Source: Corynebacterium parakroppenstedtii
GTDB taxonomy: Bacteria > Actinomycetota > Actinomycetes > Mycobacteriales > Mycobacteriaceae
Direction: 5' to 3'
Assembly: GCF_019754935.1 (NCBI RefSeq)
Contig: NZ_JAGSOA010000003.1
Location: forward strand, 310,001-374,000
DNA: 64,000 nt
This document shows, piece after piece, positions 28,458 to 38,196 of the stretch (position 1 is its first letter; every line of letters starts with the position of its first letter). The translations under genes and the position numbers were made by a program. Under the pieces are notes generated by a model. It worked only from the letters and a program-made list of their open reading frames with translations, had not been told where the DNA came from and did no database searches.

Positions 28458-29648
28458 ATGTCGTCCTTTAAAAAGGCCAGCGTCGCCGCTGTTCTCTCAC
28501 TTGCAGTGATCTTCGGTTCCGGCGCGGTTGCCGTCGCCGAAGCAAACCCTGACGGAGTCGTACGCACCTACAACACCTACCCCGGCCGTATCACCGGCAT
28601 GGTCGCCCCCAATGCGCAAGTCAGCGATGGCACCTTTACGTCGACCGATGGCAAAGGCACCCAGATCTACTGGAAGAAAAACATCGTCCCCAACGCCAAG
28701 GCAAGCGTGGCCCTCATCCACGGTTTGGCAGAAAACCAGGAACGGTACGACTACATCACCTACCGCCTGAACCTGGCTGGATACAACGTTTACCGCCTTG
28801 ATCACCGCGGTCACGGTCGCTCGGCAGAACCGTACAACAACGTCCCCAAGGCCCTCATTGATAACTTCAACTTCGTTATCGATGACATGAAGCAGCTCGT
28901 CGACATGATCCACAACGAGCAGCAGGGCAAAGTGTTCATGATGGGCCACTCCATGGGCGCTCTCGCGACCCAGATGTACTCGATCACCTACCCGGAGACC
29001 ATCGACGCGACCATCACCAACGGCGGTGGCGTCCCGGTCAACAACTACGGCGAGAACACGCTGATGCCGGAGTACAAGCACGCCGACGGCCAGTCCTACC
29101 CGTTCTTCATCGGGCCATACCTGCCTAACGACGGCAAGCGCCCCTTCGAGCCACTCGACGCAGCTCTGGGCTATGACGTCCAAGGCGTCCTCGACCACTT
29201 CGGCGTCAAACTACCTGCCGACGCTGGAAAGCCCGTCGAGTCCCCAGAAATCCTGCAGAAGACTGAGCTTCCCCCGGAGTTCCTGGCGAAGGCAGGTGTC
29301 GGCAACCCGTTCAAGCTGGGTGTTGTCTCTGATCCGGATGCTCGCGATCAGCTCTCCTACGACCCGCTGAACAGCCAGATTGCTAATGCGTCGACCCTCT
29401 ACCAGGGCGCTGCTGCATTCCTGTACTGCGGTGCTCACGCGAAGAACTACACCAAGCCGACGCTCATCATGCACGGTGACACCGACGGCCTGGTCCCCTA
29501 CCCGATGGACATCAACTGGTACAACGCAGTTGGTTCCACTGACAAGCACATGGTTCTGTGGAAAGACTCCATGCACGAAACCATGAACGAGCCCTCGCGT
29601 GACGAAGTCATCGACCGCGCGGTCGAGTTCTTGGACAACCACCTGTAA
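28458..29648 (+). CDS. Secreted monoacylglycerol-lipase-like alpha/beta-hydrolase, copy 2
   Basis: A 396-residue paralog of the preceding lipase with the same signal peptide, oxyanion IHGL, nucleophile GHSMG, acid GDTDGLVP and base MHETMNEP. The two proteins are nearly identical over most of their length; the clearest difference is a roughly 10-residue longer stretch here around residues 275-285 (KTELPPEFLAKAGVGN against KTIDVPN), in the cap region over the active site, and an extra Cys in the segment FLYCGAHA. The duplication includes the 35 bases before the start. Differences in the cap suggest slightly different acyl substrates; that is inference. Confidence 0.87.
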   Translation: MSSFKKASVAAVLSLAVIFGSGAVAVAEANPDGVVRTYNTYPGRITGMVAPNAQVSDGTFTSTDGKGTQIYWKKNIVPNAKASVALIHGLAENQERYDYITYRLNLAGYNVYRLDHRGHGRSAEPYNNVPKALIDNFNFVIDDMKQLVDMIHNEQQGKVFMMGHSMGALATQMYSITYPETIDATITNGGGVPVNNYGENTLMPEYKHADGQSYPFFIGPYLPNDGKRPFEPLDAALGYDVQGVLDHFGVKLPADAGKPVESPEILQKTELPPEFLAKAGVGNPFKLGVVSDPDARDQLSYDPLNSQIANASTLYQGAAAFLYCGAHAKNYTKPTLIMHGDTDGLVPYPMDINWYNAVGSTDKHMVLWKDSMHETMNEPSRDEVIDRAVEFLDNHL

Positions 29649-29661
29649 GAGCCCGTTGTCA

Positions 29662-29688
29662 TAGCCGGCCCATTCGCGCGGCCGGCTA
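29662..29688. terminator. Hairpin between lipase copy 2 and serS
   Basis: TAGCCGGCC pairs with GGCCGGCTA across a nine-base loop between two convergent genes. No T-run follows on the plus strand, so its terminator role is tentative. Confidence 0.5.
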
Positions 29689-29746
29689 CGTTCCGAATAA
29701 CCCCCTGATACCCCCCTGACAGCCGGTGAAGAGCGCTAATCCCGCG

Positions 29747-31018
29747 TTACTTCACCGGCTTCAGTACGTCCTGGCCCACATACGGCTGCAACGCCTCCGG
29801 GACCTTCACCGACCCGTCCGCCTGCTGATTGTTCTCCAAAATAGCCACCAGCCAGCGCGTCGTCGCTAAAGTGCCATTCAGCGTCGCCGCAATCTGCGTC
29901 TTATTGTTCTCATCGCGGTAGCGAATCCCCAGCCGGCGCGCCTGGAACGTCGTGCAGTTACTGGTCGATGTTAATTCGCGGTACGTGTTCTGCGTCGGCA
30001 CCCATGCCTCAGTATCGAACTTTCGCGCTGCGGAGGAGCCCAAATCGCCGCCGGCAACGTCGATAATGCGGTAAGGAACCTCGACGGCGGCGAGCATCTC
30101 TCGCTCCATGCTCAGCAGCTTCTGGTGCTCCGCGGCCGCGTCCTCCGGTTTGCAGTAGCTGAACATTTCGACCTTGTCGAACTGGTGCACACGAAGAATT
30201 CCCCGCGTGTCCTTGCCGTACGATCCCGCCTCACGACGGAAGCACGAGGACCACCCTGCGTAACGCTTCGGACCAGCGGAAAGATCGATAATCTCCTTGC
30301 TGTGGTAGCCCGCTAACGCAACCTCGGAGGTGCCCACCAAGTACTGGTTGTCCTCCTGCAAGTAGTAAATCTCGTCGGCGTGCTGCCCCAAAAAACCGGT
30401 ACCCGACATCGACTCCGGATTAACAATGACCGGGGTGATCATCAGTTCAAACCCGTGCTGCACGGCCTTCTGTGCAGCAAGCTGCAGCATGCCGAGCTGC
30501 AACAGAGCACCCGCGCCCTTGAGGAAGTAAAAGCGCGAGCCTGATACCTTCGCACCGCGCTCCATATCGATAATCCCCAGGGATTCCCCGAGCTCGAGGT
30601 GATCTTTCGGCTCGAAGTCGAATTGCGGCGGGGTCCCCACTTTTTCGAGAACGACGAAGTCTTCTTCCCCGCCGGCGGGTGCGCCTTCCACGATATTGGA
30701 GATCTGCATCTGTAGGTCGTGAACCGAAGTTTCAGCAACGCGCTGAGCTTCTTCTTTTTCCTTCACGACGTTGGACAGTTCCGTTCCCCGGGCGCGCAGG
30801 CTCTCCTTTTCCTCGGGAGATGCGTCGCGCATCTTCTTGCCCATGGATTTTGTATAGGCCTTGTGCTCTGCGCGTGCGGCGTCGGCAGCGGAAATAGCCT
30901 CACGTCGAGCCTGGTCAGCCTGGAGGAGTTGGTCGACGAGGCCGGGGTCTTCGCCACGGGTGCGCTGGGATTCACGGACACGGTCGGGGTCATCACGAAG
31001 CTGTTTCAGATCAATCAC
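29747..31018 (-). CDS. serS: Seryl-tRNA synthetase
   Basis: Charges tRNA-Ser with serine. The 423-residue class II synthetase starts [18 protein letters not shown], the standard SerRS N-terminal coiled-coil arm, and has motif 2 ([23 protein letters not shown], split here as [16 protein letters not shown] and ILRVHQF) and motif 3 ([15 protein letters not shown]). The GTG start lacks a strong ribosome site. Two serine tRNA genes are elsewhere in the window. Confidence 0.96.
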   Translation of the reverse strand: MIDLKQLRDDPDRVRESQRTRGEDPGLVDQLLQADQARREAISAADAARAEHKAYTKSMGKKMRDASPEEKESLRARGTELSNVVKEKEEAQRVAETSVHDLQMQISNIVEGAPAGGEEDFVVLEKVGTPPQFDFEPKDHLELGESLGIIDMERGAKVSGSRFYFLKGAGALLQLGMLQLAAQKAVQHGFELMITPVIVNPESMSGTGFLGQHADEIYYLQEDNQYLVGTSEVALAGYHSKEIIDLSAGPKRYAGWSSCFRREAGSYGKDTRGILRVHQFDKVEMFSYCKPEDAAAEHQKLLSMEREMLAAVEVPYRIIDVAGGDLGSSAARKFDTEAWVPTQNTYRELTSTSNCTTFQARRLGIRYRDENNKTQIAATLNGTLATTRWLVAILENNQQADGSVKVPEALQPYVGQDVLKPVK

Positions 31019-31191
31019 AGCATTAGCTTAATGGTTTTAGGGCTGTCCAGCTTCAACCGGTCAAAATGCAAACAAGTAAGGTACAGGAATAGTACTGGAA
31101 TAATAATAAGTAGTGGGCCTAATGTGGCAGCACATGCCGCGAATATACGTCGATCGCTATTAGTCAACGACCCCGGAAACGAAGGTGACGC

Positions 31192-32223
31192 ATGAAACCG
31201 ACAGTCCGACGTTCTTCAGTCATTGTCGGCCTCGTCGCACTCCTCTGTGGCGGGTCAGCCGCGGGCACTTTTACCTACGCCCAGGAAAAGCATTCCGATT
31301 CCACGTTGGACACCCCCCATACGGTGCCTGGGGAAGATAAAGAATCGAAACAAAAATCCTTTACTAATGCCGACGCTGGACAGTGCTTGGATTGGAAGAC
31401 CTCATCCGACGGCACTGTGTCCGATTTCCAAACCGTCGACTGCGCCAAATCTCACCGCTTCGAGGTATCCCACCGGGAGAATTTAGCAACCTACCCGGCC
31501 AGTGAATTCGGTTCAAACGCCGGTATGCCTAGCCGGAAACGCCAAGCAGAGTTGAGCAATGAATTGTGCAAACAGCCCACGCTTAGTTATCTGGGCGGGA
31601 AGTTTGATCCCACGGGGCGGTTTACAATTGCTCCCATTTTGCCGCCACAAAAGTCGTGGGCAGATGGTGACCGGACATTATTGTGCGGCCTCCAGGTAAC
31701 GGGGAATGATGGCCACGCCAGTACGATTACGGGCAAAGCCGCTGATCAGGACCAGTCTCCTGTGTTTAAGCCCGGCGAATGCGTCGCTGTTACCGAAAAG
31801 AAGGACGATAACCAGAACAAACAAACTGACGGTGATACGTCTGTGGATGCCACCGCTCAGGTTGTGGATTGTAATGCTGATCACCAATATGAGGTCACGG
31901 ATATCGTCGATCTGGGTGAAAAGTTCAAAGAATACCCATCCACTGAAGATCAAAATGAGTATCTCAATAAGCGGTGTACTGATTCGGTCACAGCATTCAT
32001 CGGGGGCGATGACAAGCTCTATAACTCCACGCTTGAACCGTTTTGGACGACGCTCACGGAGGATTCCTGGAAGGGTGGCTCCCGGAACGTCAATTGCTCT
32101 CTGATTAAAACGGGAGACAATAATTCGCTATCCACGTTGAAGGGCTCTGCAAAGGGTGAATTCACCATTAATGGCAATCCGCCCCCGCCGCAGCCGAGCC
32201 GTGCACCTAAACGAGGAAATTAG
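31192..32223 (+). CDS. Secreted protein with two septum-formation-type domains (Rv3835-like)
   Basis: A 343-residue exported protein. Residues 1-30 look like a signal or membrane anchor. Two related halves follow (about 57-165 and 190-305), each with four cysteines in the order GQC/GEC, VDC, LC/RC and CGL/CSL and with the phrase DC..(S/A)H..(E)V, which matches the septum-formation domain seen in actinobacterial cell-surface proteins. The position just downstream of divergent serS and upstream of a small metallopeptidase parallels M. tuberculosis Rv3834c-Rv3835-Rv3836. Exact function is unknown; disulfides between the paired cysteines are likely outside the cell. Confidence 0.78.
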   Translation: MKPTVRRSSVIVGLVALLCGGSAAGTFTYAQEKHSDSTLDTPHTVPGEDKESKQKSFTNADAGQCLDWKTSSDGTVSDFQTVDCAKSHRFEVSHRENLATYPASEFGSNAGMPSRKRQAELSNELCKQPTLSYLGGKFDPTGRFTIAPILPPQKSWADGDRTLLCGLQVTGNDGHASTITGKAADQDQSPVFKPGECVAVTEKKDDNQNKQTDGDTSVDATAQVVDCNADHQYEVTDIVDLGEKFKEYPSTEDQNEYLNKRCTDSVTAFIGGDDKLYNSTLEPFWTTLTEDSWKGGSRNVNCSLIKTGDNNSLSTLKGSAKGEFTINGNPPPPQPSRAPKRGN

Positions 32224-32231
32224 GTTCCGTC

Positions 32232-32579
32232 ATGATCTCCGTATCTGATGAACGGTTCGACGAACTCATCGACAAGGGTATTGACCTTATTCCCGAATCA
32301 CTCCTGCGCAATATGAATAATGTTGCGTTGGTTGTCGAACCGTGGAACCGCGATAACCCCAACACCTTGGGCCTGTATGAGGGGGTTGCTCTCACCCGGC
32401 GGACGTCGTCGTATAGCTTTGCTCTACCCGATAAAATCACGATTTATAAGGAAGCAATCTGCGCATACTGCGATTCGGAAGAGGAATTGGTCCGTCAGGT
32501 TGCAGTCACCGTCGTCCATGAAATTGGGCATCATTTCGGTATCGACGACGACCGTCTGCACGAACTCGGCTGGGCGTAA
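32232..32579 (+). CDS. Small zincin metallopeptidase-like protein (Rv3836-like)
   Basis: A 115-residue protein with the zinc motif HEIGH at 96-100 followed by HFGIDDDRLHELG, where a later His or acid would be the third ligand. This is the minimal MMP-like (DUF1025) family, widespread in actinobacteria and of uncertain substrate. It starts eight bases after the septum-formation protein, so the two are probably one operon. No signal peptide. Confidence 0.85.
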   Translation: MISVSDERFDELIDKGIDLIPESLLRNMNNVALVVEPWNRDNPNTLGLYEGVALTRRTSSYSFALPDKITIYKEAICAYCDSEEELVRQVAVTVVHEIGHHFGIDDDRLHELGWA

Positions 32580-32859
32580 AGGGCGCATATCGGTGTAGAG
32601 ACCGCGTGTCCCGGCGCGAGAACAAGGTGCGAGAACAAGGCGCGTGTCTCGGCGCGAGAACATCATGCCGGTGCAATGACTAACTACGCGATGTCCGGTC
32701 CCGCAATAGCTGGCCAATTGTAAACATTTGTTAACGCAAGGGATTAAATGCCTCTTTTCCGTTAGACTCAGCGGAGCCGGTACGTTGCTGAGTTTTATTC
32801 AGGTTCTATCCAGCGACGACACCGCACATCCTTTTGACCCGACACCATGGAGGTTTACG
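32580..32859 (+). promoter_or_regulatory. Aminotransferase upstream region with short repeats and a dyad
   Basis: GCGAGAACAAGG occurs twice and GCGCGAGAACA twice between about 32614 and 32660. GTAAAC-ATTT-GTTAAC at 32720-32735 is an imperfect dyad upstream of the ribosome site GGAGG (about 32848). No gene seen. Confidence 0.35.
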
Positions 32860-34209
32860 GTGCCAGTACCCCAGTCCGACGTTGGTCGACGCGCCTACAA
32901 CGACGATCGAGCCCACGTTTTCCATTCGTGGTCTGCACAGGCGGAGTTGGATCCGATTGTGATGGAATCGGCCCACGGTTCCTACATCGTCGATGCAGAT
33001 AACAAGGAATATATCGACTTTTCTTCGCAGCTGGTCTACACGAATATTGGCCACCAGCACCCGAAGGTCGTGCAGGCCATCAAGGAGCAGGCGGACCAAC
33101 TGTGCACCATCGCTCCGGCGTACGCGAATGATAAGCGTTCAGAGGCCGCGCGTCTGATCACGTCGCATTTACCCGATCACCTCAACAAGGTGCTGTTTAC
33201 CAACGGTGGCGCGGATGCCGTCGAGCACGCTATCCGTTTGGCACGTCTGCACACGGGTCGCTACAAGGTGTTGTCGCGTTTCAGGGGCTACCACGGCGCA
33301 ACTCAGATCGCTATGAATGTTTCGGGCGATAATCGTCGGTGGAAAAATGACTATGGGACGTCGGGGGCGGTTCACTTCTTTGGGCCGTTCTTGTACCGCA
33401 GCCAATTCCATGCCACGACGGAAGAGGAAGAGTGCCAGCGCGCCCTCGAGTACTTGGATAACCTCATTGCGTTTGAGGGGCCGGAGCTGTTCGCCGCGTT
33501 CATTATGGAGACAATTCCCGGAACGGCGGGAATTATGCCTCCGCCGGCGGGATACTGGCAGGGCGTCCGCGAAATTTGCGATAAGTACGGCATTGTCATG
33601 ATTTGCGACGAGGTCATGGCTGGTTTCGGCCGAACCGGCAACTGGTTCGCCTTCGAGGAGTTTGGGGCGAAACCGGACCTGGTGACCTTCGCCAAGGGCG
33701 TGAACTCGGGTTATGTCCCGTTGGGCGGCGTTGCAATCTCTGACGAAATCGCCGCTGATTTTGACCACACCCCCTACCCCGGCGGATTGACATACTCGGG
33801 TCATGTTCTGGCAACATCCGCTGCCGTGGCCACGATCAATGCCATGGACGAAGAAGGAATGGTTGAGAACGCCCGCCGGTTGGGCGAGGACGTTTTCGGC
33901 CCAGCGTTGCGTGATTTGGCAGCGAAGCACCACAGCATCGGAGATATCCGAGGCCTTGGTTGCTTCTGGGCAGTCGAGCTGGTGAAGGATCAGGAAACCC
34001 GAGAACCGCTCGGTGCTTATGGAACCACCTCTCCCGAGGTCAAGAAACTCGTTGCGGAGTGCCGTGAGAATGGTTTGGTCGTGTTCCAAAACATGAACCG
34101 TATCCACATTTGCCCCGCCCTCAATATTCCCGACGACGTTGCACGCCAGGGCCTTGAGATCCTGGATAAGGCACTGACGACGTTGGATCAGAAAGTCGCT
34201 ATTCAGTAG
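32860..34209 (+). CDS. Class III PLP aminotransferase, substrate uncertain
   Basis: A 449-residue fold-type I transaminase related to 4-aminobutyrate, ornithine and taurine aminotransferases. The PLP lysine is Lys279 in TFAKGVNSGYVPLGG, with CDEVMAGFGRTG upstream as the cofactor-binding aspartate block. The N-terminal phrase VFHSWSAQAELDP is shared, as I recall, with taurine-type enzymes, but the donor is not certain. I chose the GTG at 32860, seven bases after GGAGG; the frame is open upstream to 32728 but those residues look untranslated. An SDR follows on the same strand. Confidence 0.8.
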   Translation: MPVPQSDVGRRAYNDDRAHVFHSWSAQAELDPIVMESAHGSYIVDADNKEYIDFSSQLVYTNIGHQHPKVVQAIKEQADQLCTIAPAYANDKRSEAARLITSHLPDHLNKVLFTNGGADAVEHAIRLARLHTGRYKVLSRFRGYHGATQIAMNVSGDNRRWKNDYGTSGAVHFFGPFLYRSQFHATTEEEECQRALEYLDNLIAFEGPELFAAFIMETIPGTAGIMPPPAGYWQGVREICDKYGIVMICDEVMAGFGRTGNWFAFEEFGAKPDLVTFAKGVNSGYVPLGGVAISDEIAADFDHTPYPGGLTYSGHVLATSAAVATINAMDEEGMVENARRLGEDVFGPALRDLAAKHHSIGDIRGLGCFWAVELVKDQETREPLGAYGTTSPEVKKLVAECRENGLVVFQNMNRIHICPALNIPDDVARQGLEILDKALTTLDQKVAIQ

Positions 34210-34330
34210 TAGCGACTAGTGGCGTGGTGGGGGCGCATTCCGTCGAGCGGGGCACGTGTGTCCCCCCCGACCCATACAATCTTTAACCTGTAAAACCCTT
34301 AAAAATATCCGTACTTTTGGAGAATTATTT

Positions 34331-35131
34331 ATGACATCACCTTCTAAAGACGCTTCCTCCGCTACCACTAACGATTCTGGCGCTAAAGGCGACGGCACCA
34401 AACCTGTAGCCGTCATTACGGGCGCAAGTTCCGGCATCGGCGCGGCGTCCGCACAGGCGCTGGCCGACGCGGGATACACCGTCTACATTGGTGCCCGGCG
34501 CGTCGAGAAGCTTCAAGCCGTCGCCGAGGGGATTGACGCCGTCGCCCTGCCGCTGGATGTGACCGATCAGGAGAGCGTCGATAAGTTCTGTGAGCAGGTT
34601 CCGCGGTGTGACGTGTTGGTCAATAACGCTGGTGGGGCGCACGGTTCCGAGTCGATTGCCGACGCCAACGTCGAGGACTGGCAATGGATGTATGACACCA
34701 ACGTGTTGGGCACGCTTCGTGTGACTCGGGCTCTGCTGCCCAAGATTGAGGCCAGTGGCGATGGTCAGGTCATTAATATCAGCTCGATTGCCGGGCACGA
34801 GCCGTACCGCGGTGGAGCCGGATACAACGCCGCCAAGCATGCAGTGGCTGCTATGACGCGCGTGCTTCGCCTGGAGTTGCTGGGTAAGTCGGTTCGTGTG
34901 TGTGAGATTTGCCCCGGCCTGGTGAACACGGAATTCTCGACGGTGCGTTTCGGCGGCGATAAGGAGAAGGCCGACGCCGTGTACCGTGGCCTCGAGCCGA
35001 TGGTTGCTGAGGACATTGCCGACGCTGTCGCTTGGATTGCGACGCGGCCGTCGCGGATGAATATTGACCACATCACGATCATGGCTCGCGACCAGGTCTC
35101 GGCGCAGGAAGTCTACCGTCGCGAGGAGTAG
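34331..35131 (+). CDS. Short-chain dehydrogenase/reductase
   Basis: A 266-residue classical SDR with TGASSGIG (about 31-38), NNAGG, and the catalytic Tyr165-x3-Lys169 (YNAAK). It resembles YdfG-type enzymes, which oxidise 3-hydroxy acids such as L-allo-threonine or serine, using NADP(H). The ATG at 34331 follows GGAG; 25 further in-frame codons upstream are unlikely. It lies 121 bases after the aminotransferase, so amino acid or amino alcohol metabolism is a fair guess. The first 20 residues are Ser/Thr/Asp-rich. Confidence 0.82.
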   Translation: MTSPSKDASSATTNDSGAKGDGTKPVAVITGASSGIGAASAQALADAGYTVYIGARRVEKLQAVAEGIDAVALPLDVTDQESVDKFCEQVPRCDVLVNNAGGAHGSESIADANVEDWQWMYDTNVLGTLRVTRALLPKIEASGDGQVINISSIAGHEPYRGGAGYNAAKHAVAAMTRVLRLELLGKSVRVCEICPGLVNTEFSTVRFGGDKEKADAVYRGLEPMVAEDIADAVAWIATRPSRMNIDHITIMARDQVSAQEVYRREE

Positions 35132-35199
35132 CGCTGCGAGGAGTAGCCGCGGCTTGTTCCGGCTACCCCCCGGTTCTCGCGACTTTCTAGTATGGAGAT

Positions 35200-35793
35200 A
35201 TGGAAAACTCGGCTTTCGCTCCACAAACAGCTTCATCCACGGACGGTCCGCTGCTTCTCCCGTTCAACGGGAAGCGGCCGCGAGTCCACCGGACCGCGTG
35301 GATTGCGCCCAATGCCACGTTGATCGGTGATGTGGAAATCGGTGTGCATTCCAGCGTGTATTACGGCTGCGTGCTGCGGGGCGATGTGAACTCGATTCGA
35401 ATTGGTGAACGCACAAATATTCAGGACAACAGCGTTCTCCACGTCGATAGTGATGCTCCCTGCACACTAGGCGACGATGTCACCGTCGGACATATGGCGC
35501 TGGTGCATGGCTCCACTGTGGAAAATGGGGTGCTCGTGGGGATGAAATCTGCGTTGCTCTCCCACAGCGTGATCCACGAGGGAAGCCTGATCGCCGCTGC
35601 CGCTGTGGTGCTGGAGGGGCAAGAGATTCCTGCACAATCGCTGGCTGCGGGTGTTCCGGCGAAGGTCAAACGGCAGCTGTCCGATGAGCAATCTCACTCA
35701 TTTATTCCCCATGCTGCCCACTACGTGGAGAATGCGGAGTCACAACCGCGCCGTGTCGAATCGCTGAAACCCGAAGACGTGTATTTTGACTGA
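35200..35793 (+). CDS. Gamma-carbonic-anhydrase-like hexapeptide-repeat protein
   Basis: A 197-residue left-handed beta-helix protein of the YrdA/PaaY/gamma-CA family. Hexapeptide turns run from about residue 38 to 150. The likely metal histidines are in SVLHVD, TVGHMAL and LVHGS, the usual three positions. Carbonic anhydrase activity is therefore possible but many relatives are inactive. GGAG precedes the ATG. The stop is two bases before the next gene's ATG at 35795. Confidence 0.82.
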   Translation: MENSAFAPQTASSTDGPLLLPFNGKRPRVHRTAWIAPNATLIGDVEIGVHSSVYYGCVLRGDVNSIRIGERTNIQDNSVLHVDSDAPCTLGDDVTVGHMALVHGSTVENGVLVGMKSALLSHSVIHEGSLIAAAAVVLEGQEIPAQSLAAGVPAKVKRQLSDEQSHSFIPHAAHYVENAESQPRRVESLKPEDVYFD

Positions 35794-35794
35794 T

Positions 35795-36121
35795 ATGGCA
35801 AAAACTAACTGGACTTTAAAGAAAGCCAAGTACGTTGACACGGCACCCATCGTTGCGACGGGATTGATCGGCGGATGGATCACCGCGCGCGAAACTGGGA
35901 TCCGGCCACTGGGAGGCGTCGTTCTTGGTGCTGCTGGCCTCTACGCTGGGCGGACCTGGCTTGCTAAGAGAGGCCCGGCGAAGGCTGGAGCGCTCGGCGC
36001 CACCTACTTGGCCGCGTTCGGGGCGTCGCACCCGCTAGCCAAGAAAATTGGGGCGTGGCCCTCTGTTCTGACGGTGGCAGGACTCACCGCTGCTGCGTCA
36101 TACGTCGTCTCGGATATGTAA
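35795..36121 (+). CDS. Small membrane protein, unknown
   Basis: 108 residues with about three hydrophobic, Gly/Ala-rich segments (about 15-33, 41-58, 65-80, and a last one near 85-105) and few charges except at the N-terminus (MAKTNWTLKKAKYVD). The ATG is two bases after the preceding stop, so it is coupled to the carbonic-anhydrase-like gene. No recognised family. Confidence 0.65.
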   Translation: MAKTNWTLKKAKYVDTAPIVATGLIGGWITARETGIRPLGGVVLGAAGLYAGRTWLAKRGPAKAGALGATYLAAFGASHPLAKKIGAWPSVLTVAGLTAAASYVVSDM

Positions 36122-36169
36122 CGAACGTCACTGGCATTTTTTGATGGCATCCATCGACTGCCTCCTTAA

Positions 36170-36210
36170 GCTCACCGATATGTCGGTGAGCAGGTAGTTT
36201 TCCTTCTTCT
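36170..36210 (+). terminator. Strong terminator after the small membrane protein
   Basis: A perfect 9-bp stem GCTCACCGA / TCGGTGAGC with a TATG loop is followed by AGGTAGTTTTCCTTCTTCTT. Confidence 0.82.
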
Positions 36211-36292
36211 TGCAGCCTTCTCTCTATGCACGATCATGTTGCAAATCGTACGGCTCGGTCCTTAAAAACCGTTCGGAATTGAAAATAGGCAC

Positions 36293-36641
36293 TTGACGAG
36301 GCCGCCACGGCAACCTACGCTACCGAAACTTGAGAGTACAAACCTTTAGCTCATCTACGGTGTTTCGTTGTTCACCGTGGAGATAGCGAACCAGCGTGGC
36401 GTGGCAGCCTCCGCTTTCCGCGTCCTCGATTGACCCAAAAGAGCAGCATTTTTACTCAGGCCGGAACGCACCTACGCAGTGCGCTCCCCCACATCGTGCA
36501 ATCGCGTACTCAGTGCAGTAGCACGACTGCTCATAAGACAGTAGTGGCAGCACTTCAGCTGGATAAGCACATCAAAGTACTGGCATAGCAGCAACGTACC
36601 GGCACAGAAGCACGGCAACAAGCAAAACGAAGGACGACACG
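36293..36641 (+). promoter_or_regulatory. Promoter and long leader of the first PapA-like gene
   Basis: TTGACG (36293-36298), 17 bases, then TACGCT (36316-36321) makes a plausible sigma-A promoter. It leaves a leader of about 310 bases before the start at 36642. An ACGGTG/CACCGT hairpin with a ten-base loop lies at 36357-36378. The rest is CA/GCA-rich with many short CAGTAG/GCAG echoes and no gene. AAGGA precedes the ATG by seven bases. Confidence 0.5.
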
Positions 36642-38156
36642 ATGGAATACACAGAACTAGCCGACTATCCCCTCCCCACCGGACAGCTATCCACCTGGCA
36701 ATTTACCGACGACGCTAACCAGTGGAGCGAGGACGAACGCAGCCTTTCCATCAACCACGAGGATCACCTCCGTGAAGTTCTCCGCGCTGAAAAGACTAAC
36801 GCCGAGCAGGGACTTCCCTCCGTGTCGGAGGACTGGATCGGTGGAGTATTCGTTATCCACCAGCCACTACGTACCGACGCTTTCCGTGAGGCACTCACGA
36901 CGTGGTTTAGCCGTCATGAGGCATACCGGACGACAGCCGTCGCTAATGACCGCGACGAAGCGACCACGAGCTTTACGCGCTACACGCTGAGTTCTTCCGC
37001 AGTTGACGTGTCCCGAAACGACTTCGGCGTCTACCACGACGACCAACTCTTGCGCCACGAGATTCACCGGCATTTCGCTCAGAACGTCAATGGGATCGGG
37101 TGGCCACACGTCACCGTCGCGACGATTGAGCCTGAAGCGTCTGAAACCGAGGCATCTGAAGCAGCGCAGGCCGACGGCGACCACGAGCACACGCCCCAGG
37201 AATTCACCGTCATTTTCGCCGCTGACCACGCCGTGATGGACGCCTACACGCAGCTGTTCGCCATCGCCGAGCTCCGAGAACTCTACGCGGCAGCCGTCGA
37301 TAAGCGGGAACCAGCACTGCCACCAGCAGGTTCTTATGTGGACTTTTGTGCGGGAGAGCGCGCCGTCACGGAATCGGCGTCCGCTCGTGAGCGTGCGGTG
37401 GAGGAATGGAAGGAGTTCCTCACTGGTGCTGATGGGCATCTCGCACCGCCGGTGTTCCCGCTGCCTATTCGGTCGGGCGCGGAGTCGGGGTCGGCCACGC
37501 CGGCGGACCAGCACCGGGCGCAGCACAGCCTCTCCCAGTGGTTGCTCAATGAGAAAGACATCTCGGAGCTGGGTAAGCGGGCCAAAGCCAATGGTGGCTC
37601 GACCAAGTCGGCGCTTCTGACTGCCCTGAAGTTGGCGCTCACGGAGCTTTCGCCGGTGTCGTCGGCGCGGTATATCATGCCGATGCACACTCGCCACGAA
37701 CCTAAGTACATGCTGTCTGCCGGGTGGTTTGTTGGGCTCATGCCCGTCGACGATCCGCTCAACGGGGCATCGAGCTTCACCGAGGCGTTCTTGGACACGG
37801 TTCAGGCGACGAAGCGGCACCGTGATCTCTCCGTCTACCCCTATGCTGCCGTGAGCGACGCATTGCACATCAATGAGCCTCCGCGGTTCGTGATCTCGTA
37901 CGTCGATACGCGGTTTGTTCCGGGTGCCGACACCTGGGGCGACCACGATCGCGTCCTCCGCAGCTCTGTGATGAGCGACGACGATGTCTACATTTGGCTC
38001 AACCGCACTGGTGAGGGACTCAACGTTTCGATGCGCTACCCCAATAACGCTCAGGCGGAAGAATCGATCGCTGCGTTCCTGTCACGATTCGCCGCCATCA
38101 TTCATAGCGTCGTGACGACGGGGGATTACGCGGCTGCTGTGCCCGTCCGCGCTTAG
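36642..38156 (+). CDS. PapA-type (HxxxD) acyltransferase 1
   Basis: A 504-residue condensation-domain-like acyltransferase without adenylation or carrier domains. The catalytic motif is HAVMD (His196, Asp200). Other PapA-like blocks are PMHTRHEPKYMLSAGWFVGL at about 347-366 and FVISYVDTRFVPG near 418. Mycobacterial Pap proteins of this type transfer acyl groups from CoA or carrier onto hydroxyls of trehalose, glycopeptide or phthiocerol. An acidic Glu/Ala/Ser stretch at about 164-186 interrupts the fold just before the active site. It has its own promoter and converges with the second acyltransferase. Confidence 0.8.
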   Translation: MEYTELADYPLPTGQLSTWQFTDDANQWSEDERSLSINHEDHLREVLRAEKTNAEQGLPSVSEDWIGGVFVIHQPLRTDAFREALTTWFSRHEAYRTTAVANDRDEATTSFTRYTLSSSAVDVSRNDFGVYHDDQLLRHEIHRHFAQNVNGIGWPHVTVATIEPEASETEASEAAQADGDHEHTPQEFTVIFAADHAVMDAYTQLFAIAELRELYAAAVDKREPALPPAGSYVDFCAGERAVTESASARERAVEEWKEFLTGADGHLAPPVFPLPIRSGAESGSATPADQHRAQHSLSQWLLNEKDISELGKRAKANGGSTKSALLTALKLALTELSPVSSARYIMPMHTRHEPKYMLSAGWFVGLMPVDDPLNGASSFTEAFLDTVQATKRHRDLSVYPYAAVSDALHINEPPRFVISYVDTRFVPGADTWGDHDRVLRSSVMSDDDVYIWLNRTGEGLNVSMRYPNNAQAEESIAAFLSRFAAIIHSVVTTGDYAAAVPVRA

Positions 38157-38196
38157 TCTGTCGGCGCTCAGGCAGTCGCGCTTACTCGGTTCGCGC

